A stretch of 38,183 bases of DNA from Limosilactobacillus pontis DSM 8475 (lineage in GTDB: Bacteria > Bacillota > Bacilli > Lactobacillales > Lactobacillaceae): contig NZ_AZGO01000002.1 in NCBI RefSeq assembly GCF_001435345.1, positions 1-38,183 of the forward strand, in the 5' to 3' direction. The translations under genes were made by a program, and so were the position numbers. The notes below the pieces were generated by a model, which was given only the letters and a program-made list of their open reading frames with translations, searched no databases and had not been told where the DNA came from. The stretch's first letter is position 1; each line of letters starts with the position of its first letter. This document shows positions 32,242 to 38,183 of the stretch, piece by piece.

Positions 32242-33123
32242 TCAGTTGTGATGGTTAGTCAAGAGGTCCCACAGCTCCTGTTTGCGGGGCGTTAATTCCT
32301 CGGTCTCCCGCATTGCTACGGATAGGTGGAAGATCGGCAGGTCAGGTCCCTGGATCTCGACCTGCTTGACCTTGTCGCCGGGTTCGATGGCGAGGCTGGT
32401 CAGGAAGGTAATGCCGAGGTTTTCGCTGACCATTGCCTTAATGACGTGGATGTCGGCGGTCCGGTAGAGAATCCGGGGGCGGAAGTGGGCCCGACGACAC
32501 ATCTGCTTGAAGGCTTGGTCGTGGAAGAACTCGGTGTCGGGAATGATGAACTGCTCATTCTTTAGGGCGGCGAAGTCCGCCGTTGCTTGCCCGGCTAGGG
32601 GATGGGCGGCGCCAACGACCACCTGGAAGGGGAAGCGGGCCAGTTCCTGGGCCTTTAGTTGGGCCTCCTTGAGCGGGGTTAGGGAGCCGAGCAGGGCCAT
32701 GTCGAGCTCGCCGTGCTGGAGCATCTTCAATAACCCCCTGGAACCATGTTCATAGGTCTCCAGGGACCCCATCAGTTGGTGGCGCATCAGGCGGGGCGTC
32801 AACGGTGGGAAGTAGTAGTTACCGATGATCGGCGGTAGGCCGAAGCGCACCTTGGTCGAGTTAGCTCGGTCAATCTCCTGGTGGGCAACTTGGAGCTCAT
32901 TTAGGATTAGGTCGACGTGGTTGGCGAACTGCTGGCCGGTTGTGGTGACCCGTAGCTCCCGGTGAACATGATCACGGACGAAGAAGCTGGTGTTAAACTC
33001 GTGCTCCAAGCGCTGAATGGCCATGGTAATCGTCGGTTGGCTGACTCCAAAGTGCTGAGCCACCCTAGAAAAATTTTGATCTTTTATCAGTTGCTGAAAA
33101 TATTCTAAATCTTTGATTTTCAT
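32242..33123 (-). CDS. LysR-family transcriptional regulator (MleR-like position)
   Basis: 293 residues. N-terminal winged helix-turn-helix (about 1-60): FQQLIKDQNFSRVAQHFGVSQPTITMAIQRLE contains the recognition helix, then a linker helix and a two-lobed effector domain (VRFGLPPIIGNYYFP, LDMALLGSL, VSENLGITFL). ATG 33123 follows AGAGGA; the longer form from 33150 has no ribosome site. It is divergent from malolactic enzyme across 129 bases, the arrangement of mleR-mleS, so it most likely activates that gene, probably with malate as effector (inference). Confidence 0.88.
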   Translation of the reverse strand: MKIKDLEYFQQLIKDQNFSRVAQHFGVSQPTITMAIQRLEHEFNTSFFVRDHVHRELRVTTTGQQFANHVDLILNELQVAHQEIDRANSTKVRFGLPPIIGNYYFPPLTPRLMRHQLMGSLETYEHGSRGLLKMLQHGELDMALLGSLTPLKEAQLKAQELARFPFQVVVGAAHPLAGQATADFAALKNEQFIIPDTEFFHDQAFKQMCRRAHFRPRILYRTADIHVIKAMVSENLGITFLTSLAIEPGDKVKQVEIQGPDLPIFHLSVAMRETEELTPRKQELWDLLTNHHN

Positions 33124-33174
33124 GTAAATCCTCTCATGTTGGTAACCCATGCCGTGCTTATCAAGTTTATTTAT

Positions 33175-33218
33175 ATCATAGCACGAATTTGACTATAGAC
33201 TGATTCGGTCCCTATGAT
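33175..33218. promoter_or_regulatory. Overlapping divergent promoters and nested inverted repeats between LysR and mleS
   Basis: Plus strand: TTGACT (33189-33194), 18 bases, TATGAT (33213-33218) drives mleS. Minus strand: TATGAT (33180-33175) drives the regulator. The repeats are nested: ATCATAG (33175-33181) with CTATGAT (33212-33218), CGAAT with ATTCG inside, and the palindrome CTATAG near the centre. This is a likely LysR operator lying over the -35 regions of both promoters. Confidence 0.65.
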
Positions 33219-33252
33219 GGAGACAATTAAACGAAAAGAAAGGCGATTATTA

Positions 33253-34872
33253 ATGAATAAGGCAATGGCAATCTTAAACAACCCCTTCAAGAATAAGGGG
33301 ACGGCATTTACGATGGAAGAACGAGAACAGTTAGGCCTGGTTGGGGCCCTGCCGCCACGGGTCAAGACGATTGAGGAGCAGGCCGCGGAAACCTACGCCC
33401 TCTTCGAAACCAAGTCGAGCAACATTGAGAAGCGGCATTTCCTGATGGAGGTCTTCAACACCAACCGGCCCCTCTTCTTCTACCTGATGGGTCAACACAT
33501 CACCGAGTTTATGCCGATCGTGTACGATCCAGTGATCGCCAAATCAATTGAAGACTATAACGAACGTTATCAAAAGCCCCAGGACGCTGTCTACCTCTCC
33601 GTCAAGCATCCCGAACGGATTGGGGAGAGCCTGGCCAACGTCAGTGGTGACCGGGACATCCGCCTGATCGTGGTTACCGATGCCCAGGGAATTCTCGGCA
33701 TCGGTGACTGGGGTGTTGACGGGGTCGACATCGCGGTCGGTAAGCTGATGGTCTACACGGCTGCTGCTGGGATTAACCCGGCCCAGGTCCTGCCGGTTTC
33801 TATCGACGCTGGGACAGATAACCAGAAGCTGTTGGACGATCCAAACTACCTCGGTGAGCGTCACCACCGGATCAGCGGACCGGAGTACTTTGACTTCATT
33901 GACCGTTTCGTTGCCGAGATCGAGAAGCACTACCCGAAGAGTCTGCTCCACTTTGAGGACTTTGGGCGGGGAACCGCGGCCCGGATTCTTGACAAGTACC
34001 AAGACAAGATCCTGACCTTCAACGATGACATCCAGGGAACCGGGATCATTGCCCTTGCCGGGGTACTCGGTGCCATGAATATCTCCAAGGAGAAGCTGGT
34101 TGACCAGACTTTCCTGACCTTTGGTGCCGGGACCGCCGGTATGGGGATTGCCAAGATGCTCTACGACGAACTGATTCGCCAGGGCCTGACCCCTGAAGAC
34201 GCCAAGAAGCACTTCTACCTAGTCGATAAGCAGGGCCTGCTCTTCGATGATACTGCGGGCCTGACCGACAAGCAGAAGCCGTTCACCCGTCAACGGAGCG
34301 AGTTCGCCAACGCCGACGAGCTGACTAACCTGTTGGCCGTGGTCAAGGCGGTCCACCCAACCGTCATGATCGGGACCTCTACCCAGCCGGGAACCTTTGA
34401 CGAGGCCGTGGTTAAAGAGATGGCCGCCCACACCAAGCGGCCAGTGATCTTCCCCTTGTCTAACCCAACTAAGCTGGCCGAGGCCAAGGCTGATGATCTC
34501 TTGAAGTGGACCGATGGCCGGGCCCTTGTGGCAACTGGGATTCCGGTTGATGATATTACTTACCAGGGTGTGACCTACCAGATCGGTCAGGCCAACAACG
34601 CCCTGATTTACCCTGGGGTTGGGTTTGGTGCCCTGGCTGTTCAGGCACGCAAGCTCAACGATAATATGCTGGCTGCTGCCGCCCACGCCCTATCCGGCCT
34701 GGTCGACCCCGACCAAACGGGGGCCGCTGTCCTGCCACCGGTATCCAAGCTGGCTGAATTCTCCCAGCGGGTTGCCCAAAAGGTTGCCCAGTCCGCTATT
34801 GACCAGGGCCTGAGTGACATGTCCGATGCTAAGCAGGCGGTGGCTGCTGCCAAGTGGGAGGCCAAGTACTAA
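33253..34872 (+). CDS. mleS: Malolactic enzyme
   Basis: NAD+ and Mn2+-dependent enzyme that decarboxylates L-malate directly to L-lactate and CO2, consuming a proton and so supporting acid tolerance and proton motive force. 539 residues, matching the family. ATG 33253 follows AAAGG. Motifs: MPIVYDP with catalytic Tyr91; [20 protein letters not shown] (146-165) with Lys164, where GDWGV-x-GV-x-IAVGKL separates malolactic from malic enzymes (GDLG..GIPVGK); metal-binding [15 protein letters not shown]; and the nucleotide fold [10 protein letters not shown]. It is divergent from the LysR gene and upstream of fumC, both of which draw on malate. Confidence 0.93.
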   Translation: MNKAMAILNNPFKNKGTAFTMEEREQLGLVGALPPRVKTIEEQAAETYALFETKSSNIEKRHFLMEVFNTNRPLFFYLMGQHITEFMPIVYDPVIAKSIEDYNERYQKPQDAVYLSVKHPERIGESLANVSGDRDIRLIVVTDAQGILGIGDWGVDGVDIAVGKLMVYTAAAGINPAQVLPVSIDAGTDNQKLLDDPNYLGERHHRISGPEYFDFIDRFVAEIEKHYPKSLLHFEDFGRGTAARILDKYQDKILTFNDDIQGTGIIALAGVLGAMNISKEKLVDQTFLTFGAGTAGMGIAKMLYDELIRQGLTPEDAKKHFYLVDKQGLLFDDTAGLTDKQKPFTRQRSEFANADELTNLLAVVKAVHPTVMIGTSTQPGTFDEAVVKEMAAHTKRPVIFPLSNPTKLAEAKADDLLKWTDGRALVATGIPVDDITYQGVTYQIGQANNALIYPGVGFGALAVQARKLNDNMLAAAAHALSGLVDPDQTGAAVLPPVSKLAEFSQRVAQKVAQSAIDQGLSDMSDAKQAVAAAKWEAKY

Positions 34873-34939
34873 TAAGTATGACCGACTGAGCAAAATTTCT
34901 GCTGCAGTCTAAAAAGTTTGTGATTCTGATCTTAAAATT

Positions 34940-34984
34940 AAAAATTCTCAAGAAGCTTATTTAATAAAATCTTGAGAATTTTTT
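34940..34984 (+). terminator. mleS terminator
   Basis: AAAATTCTCAAGA (34941-34953) pairs with TCTTGAGAATTTT (34970-34982), followed by further T. The rest of the 310-base gap to fumC holds only the fumC promoter and Rex-like box; no ORF is credible. Confidence 0.9.
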
Positions 34985-35085
34985 GTTTGCCCACTTGTGA
35001 AAAAATTCCTACTAACGGCTGAAAGCGCCTTAACTACGGCTAGTGAACCGGCTGGCATAAGTGAAATTTATGGAATGCTTAAGGT

Positions 35086-35145
35086 TTGACTATGCTGGGG
35101 ACGGCGGAGTAGGATAATGGTGTAATGATGTGTAACATTTCACAA
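35086..35145 (+). promoter_or_regulatory. fumC promoter with a Rex-like box
   Basis: TTGACT (35086-35091), 18 bases, TAGGAT (35110-35115). At 35128-35145, just past the start point, the minus strand reads TTGTGAAATGTTACACAT, which matches the Rex operator TTGTGAA-N4-TTCACAA at 12 of 14 arm positions. Rex releases DNA when NADH is high, which would switch on fumarate formation and reduction. Confidence 0.65.
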
Positions 35146-35183
35146 ATGATAACTTTTGATTACACAATTTGGAGGCGTCAAAA

Positions 35184-36575
35184 ATGACAGAATACCGCAC
35201 TGAAGAAGACACCCTGGGTCCCGTTAAGATTCCCGCTGATACGCTGTGGGGACCACAGACGGAACGTAGTCGTAACAACTTCCCAACTGGTCAATACATG
35301 CCCCTGGCCATCATCCGGGCACTGCTGAACATTAAGAAGGCTGCTGCCCAGGCCAACATGGAAACCAAGGCCATCTCTGATGAAAAGGGGAACCTGATCG
35401 TCAAGGCCATCGACGAACTGTTGGCCCTGAGTGACGAAGACCTTCGCAAGGACTTCCCACTGAAGGTTTACCAGACCGGTTCCGGTACCCAGACCAACAT
35501 GAACACGAACGAAGTTGTTGCCCACAAGGCCCACCAACTCAACCCGGACATCGAAATTCTGCCAAACGATGATGTTAACAAGGGGCAAAGCTCCAACGAT
35601 ACCTTCCCAACGGCCATGAACGTAGTGGCCCTGGAAGCCGTTAACAAGCTGAAGCCAGCCATTCAACACCTGATCGACGAGCTGAAGATCAAGCAGGATA
35701 AGTACTGGAAGACGGTCAAGGTTGGCCGGACCCACCTGCAAGACGCCGTACCGTTGACGTTTGGTCAAGAGGTTTCCGGTTACGTTGCCGCCCTCGAACA
35801 CGACCTGGACTACATCAAGACCTTAGAACCAACCTTAGACGAATTAGCCATCGGTGGTACCGCTGTTGGTACCGGCCTGAACGCTGCTGAGGGGATGCCA
35901 GAAAAGATTGCCGAAAAGCTGTCTGAAGTTTACGGCCTGAACCTGACCGCTAAGAGCAACAAGTTCTACGGCCTGGCTAATCATTCCGGCTTAAACGTGG
36001 TTCACGGTGCCCTGAAGACCCTGGCCGCTGACATGTTCAAGATTGCTCAGGACATTCGCTTCCTCGCTTCTGGTCCCCGGGCCGGTTACGACGAATTAAA
36101 CATCCCGGCCAACGAACCTGGTTCATCCATCATGCCTGGTAAGGTTAACCCAACCCAGGCCGAGGCTGTGACGATGGCTGCTCTCCGGGTCTTCGGTAAC
36201 GATACCGTCGTTACGATGGCTTCATCTCAAGGTAACTTCGAAATGAACGTCTACAAGCCAGTTATGATCGACGCCTTCCTTGAATCCGCCGACCTGCTGA
36301 CCGGGACGATCACCGGCTTCACTGACCGTTGTGTCAAGGGCCTGACCGTCAATGAGAAGCGGATGGCAGAACTGGTTGACAACTCTCTGATGACGGTTAC
36401 GGCACTGTCACCACACATCGGTTACCACGACAGCGCCAAGATCGCCCAGGCCGCAGACAAGGCCAGCAGTACGCTGAAGGAAGCTGCTCTGAAGTCTGGT
36501 AAGGTCACAGAGGAGCAATACGATGAGTGGATGGACATGCTGAAGATGACCAACGCTGATCGCAAGGACAAGTAA
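35184..36575 (+). CDS. fumC: Fumarase class II
   Basis: Iron-independent homotetrameric fumarate hydratase, 463 residues; interconverts L-malate and fumarate. The family signature GSSIMPGKVN (313-322) holds the flexible catalytic-serine loop; GRTHLQDAVP has the catalytic-dyad His184; TGSGTQTNMN (98-107) and SSNDTFPTAM (136-145) form the substrate site. ATG 35184 follows TTGGAGG at good spacing; the TTG at 35169 would lie in the ribosome site. It is followed 75 bases later by fumarate reductase. In a lactobacillus without a full citric acid cycle it would run from malate to fumarate as part of the reductive branch to succinate. Confidence 0.96.
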   Translation: MTEYRTEEDTLGPVKIPADTLWGPQTERSRNNFPTGQYMPLAIIRALLNIKKAAAQANMETKAISDEKGNLIVKAIDELLALSDEDLRKDFPLKVYQTGSGTQTNMNTNEVVAHKAHQLNPDIEILPNDDVNKGQSSNDTFPTAMNVVALEAVNKLKPAIQHLIDELKIKQDKYWKTVKVGRTHLQDAVPLTFGQEVSGYVAALEHDLDYIKTLEPTLDELAIGGTAVGTGLNAAEGMPEKIAEKLSEVYGLNLTAKSNKFYGLANHSGLNVVHGALKTLAADMFKIAQDIRFLASGPRAGYDELNIPANEPGSSIMPGKVNPTQAEAVTMAALRVFGNDTVVTMASSQGNFEMNVYKPVMIDAFLESADLLTGTITGFTDRCVKGLTVNEKRMAELVDNSLMTVTALSPHIGYHDSAKIAQAADKASSTLKEAALKSGKVTEEQYDEWMDMLKMTNADRKDK

Positions 36576-36588
36576 TTAAACACTAACG

Positions 36589-36613
36589 GGGGCAGGCGTG
36601 GATCGGCTGCCTC
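36589..36613 (+). terminator. Weak hairpin between fumC and the fumarate reductase gene
   Basis: GGGGCAG (36589-36595) pairs with CTGCCTC (36607-36613, one wobble), followed by only TTT. It probably gives partial termination at most, so the two genes may share a transcript with reduced downstream expression. Confidence 0.4.
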
Positions 36614-36650
36614 TTTGCCTGATTAAACACAGAAAAAGGAGCGCATTATA

Positions 36651-38045
36651 ATGGCAGAAAAGTTTCAACCATTATCCGTAAGTAAGCTGGCCGACAGCTA
36701 CGACGCCGTCATTATCGGGTCCGGTGGTACCGGCCTGTCCGCAGCTATCCAGGCCCATGAACTGGGCTTGAAAGTGGCCGTCTTTGAAAAGGAAGCAGAG
36801 CTGGGTGGGAACACCAACCGGGCTTCCTCCGGGATGAACGCCGCCGAGACCAACGTCCAACTCCAGCACGGGGTCATTGACAACGTGGCCGATTTCTATC
36901 ACGAAACCTACAAGGACGGTGGCCGCCTGAACGATAAGGACATGCTGGGCTACTTTGTCTACCACACAGCACCGGCAATTGACTGGTTGGCCGACCACGG
37001 CATCAAGTTGGACGACATCACGGTAACCGGGGGAATGTCCAAGAAGCGGACTCACCGCCCGGCCAGCATGGCGCCAATTGGTGGCTTTTTGGTCAAGAGT
37101 CTATTAGACGTTGTTGCCAAGGAAGATATTCCAGTCTTCAACAAGACCAAGGTGACTAGCCTGGTTCGCGATGATGAGGGGCGTATCGATGGGGTCAAGG
37201 TTAATGCCAACGGCCTGATCAAGACAATCGGTGCTAAGGCGGTTATCCTGGCCACCGGTGGTTTCGGCGCCTCCAAGGAATACATCGAACGGTTCCGGCC
37301 TGACCTCAAGGACTATAAGACTACTAACCAACCGGGTGCTACCGGTGACGGCCTTAAGCTGGCGGAAAACGTCGGTGCCGAGCTGATGCAGATGAACCTG
37401 GTTCAGGTCCACCCAACGGTTCAACAGGACCACCCGCACGTCTACCTGATCGGTGAGGCGGTCCGTGGTGAAGGTGCCATCCTGGTCAACGCCCAGGGGA
37501 AGCAGTTTGTCAACGAGCTCAACACCCGAAAGATCGTTTCCAACAGCATTACGGCCTTACCGGAACACAGTGCCTACCTGATCTTTGACCAGGGCATCCG
37601 TGACCGGGCCAAGGCCATCGAGTTCTACGACAAGACTGGGTTAGTGGTTCACGGTGACACCATCGAGGATCTCGCCAAGAAGTTGAAGATGGATCCCGAT
37701 ACGCTGACCCAGACGGTTGCCACCTGGAACAAGGCTGTCGAAGGTCACAACGATGCCGAATTTGGCCGGACCACCGGAATGGACCGGGGGATCACCAAGC
37801 CAGGCTTCTTCGCCATCCACATTGCCCCAGCCATTCACTACACGATGGGTGGGATCCACATCACGCCGAAGACCCAGGTGCTCGACGGTAACGGTGACGT
37901 GATCAAGGGCCTGTTCGCGGCCGGCGAGGTTGCCGGTGGACTCCATGGTAACAACCGGGTCGGCGGTAACTCCATCGCCGAAACGGTGGTCTTTGGACGT
38001 CAGGCCGGACAACAGGTCACCCTGTACGTTCGTAAGCAAAAGTAA
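36651..38045 (+). CDS. Flavoprotein fumarate reductase (flavocytochrome c family, no heme domain)
   Basis: Soluble FAD-dependent reductase of 464 residues that reduces fumarate to succinate using NADH or reduced flavin. FAD motif GSGGTG (23-28) and the conserved GGNTNRASSGMNAA (about 50-63). Capping and active-site blocks resemble Shewanella fumarate reductase: GEAVRGEGAILVN (about 264-276, proton-relay Arg), AIHYTMGGIHI (about 396-406, substrate His) and GEVAGGLHGNNRVGGNSI (about 423-440, catalytic Arg region). There are no CxxCH heme motifs, signal peptide or FMN-binding domain, unlike the multidomain forms. ATG 36651 follows AAAGGAG. With FumC and malolactic enzyme it completes a malate-to-succinate branch. 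Confidence 0.92.
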   Translation: MAEKFQPLSVSKLADSYDAVIIGSGGTGLSAAIQAHELGLKVAVFEKEAELGGNTNRASSGMNAAETNVQLQHGVIDNVADFYHETYKDGGRLNDKDMLGYFVYHTAPAIDWLADHGIKLDDITVTGGMSKKRTHRPASMAPIGGFLVKSLLDVVAKEDIPVFNKTKVTSLVRDDEGRIDGVKVNANGLIKTIGAKAVILATGGFGASKEYIERFRPDLKDYKTTNQPGATGDGLKLAENVGAELMQMNLVQVHPTVQQDHPHVYLIGEAVRGEGAILVNAQGKQFVNELNTRKIVSNSITALPEHSAYLIFDQGIRDRAKAIEFYDKTGLVVHGDTIEDLAKKLKMDPDTLTQTVATWNKAVEGHNDAEFGRTTGMDRGITKPGFFAIHIAPAIHYTMGGIHITPKTQVLDGNGDVIKGLFAAGEVAGGLHGNNRVGGNSIAETVVFGRQAGQQVTLYVRKQK

Positions 38046-38183
38046 TTGACATTGACGGTCGGCTTTCCCGGCCGCATTGCTCTGCAATTATTATCAACGA
38101 TGAGACATAAGAGGAATTATTAAAAGACCCGGTTTGTAAAATTAAGTTAGAAAAACAAAAAAGCCATTTGTGATAGACTTTTG
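38046..38183. other. Right-edge intergenic region
   Basis: Two small hairpins follow the fumarate reductase gene: GGTCGG/CCGGCC (38057-38073) and ATTGC/GCAAT (38075-38087), which could act as a weak terminator. The last 80 bases are AT-rich without a credible ORF. They may lead into a mobile element or another gene, but nothing diagnostic is visible. Confidence 0.3.

Noticed and set aside
1-38183. CRISPR arrays, tRNA, rRNA and prophage genes
   Set aside because: Scanned for direct repeats with spacers, tRNA-like cloverleafs and phage motifs; none seen.

Overview
The window reads as chromosomal DNA of a heterofermentative lactic acid bacterium, most like Limosilactobacillus (the L. fermentum / L. 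reuteri neighbourhood). The grounds are fairly GC-rich coding sequence with C/G-ending codons, TTG/GTG starts behind strong AGGAGG-type ribosome sites, low-GC intergenic promoters, cre-like sites, and a gene set of lactobacillar type (PepV, sucrose phosphorylase, malolactic enzyme, soluble fumarate reductase, oleate hydratase). The species is inferred, not proven. No rRNA, tRNA, CRISPR array, phage gene or intact transposase was seen.

Layout. 1-5.8 kb: efp with a structured leader, a GNAT acetyltransferase, a HerA-like ATPase overlapping a secreted DUF915 hydrolase, an unassigned structured small RNA (about 3829-3998), and a frameshifted oleate hydratase on the minus strand. 5.9-9.5 kb: the ktrB-ktrA potassium uptake operon continuing into a membrane-anchored methyltransferase-like protein and an aldo/keto reductase. 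9.5-14.6 kb: a broken YeiH-type transporter, an esterase, an ABC-F ribosome-protection ATPase with an ElaA acetyltransferase behind a complete ribosome-dependent attenuator, and a frameshifted Dyp peroxidase. 14.7-20.6 kb: a YfcC-type transporter with dipeptidase PepV, then an MFS permease with sucrose phosphorylase under a LacI-type multi-operator promoter. 20.7-25.7 kb: a frameshifted aldo/keto reductase and three exported or membrane enzymes (a class A serine hydrolase, the D,D-carboxypeptidase DacA, and a C69 dipeptidase with a broken 3' end). 25.7-32 kb: galM with two cre-like sites, a 58-residue small protein, DUF2252 and pRiA4b-ORF3-type proteins in divergent orientation, a zinc alcohol dehydrogenase and a cyclophilin. 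32.2-38.1 kb: a LysR regulator divergent from malolactic enzyme, then fumC and a flavoprotein fumarate reductase.

How the genes work together. The last block can turn L-malate either into lactate (malolactic enzyme) or into fumarate and then succinate (FumC, fumarate reductase), the latter being an electron sink. A Rex-like box in front of fumC fits NADH control. Sugar and peptide genes (galM, the yfcC-pepV pair, the C69 peptidase) carry CcpA-type sites. The ABC-F/elaA operon has the three-way RNA switch expected of an antibiotic-inducible resistance operon.

Five genes (ohyA, yeiH-like, Dyp peroxidase, one aldo/keto reductase, C69 dipeptidase) are broken by one-base changes, mostly in or beside short homopolymers. 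This could be genuine gene decay or base-calling error in the source assembly; the sequence alone cannot decide.
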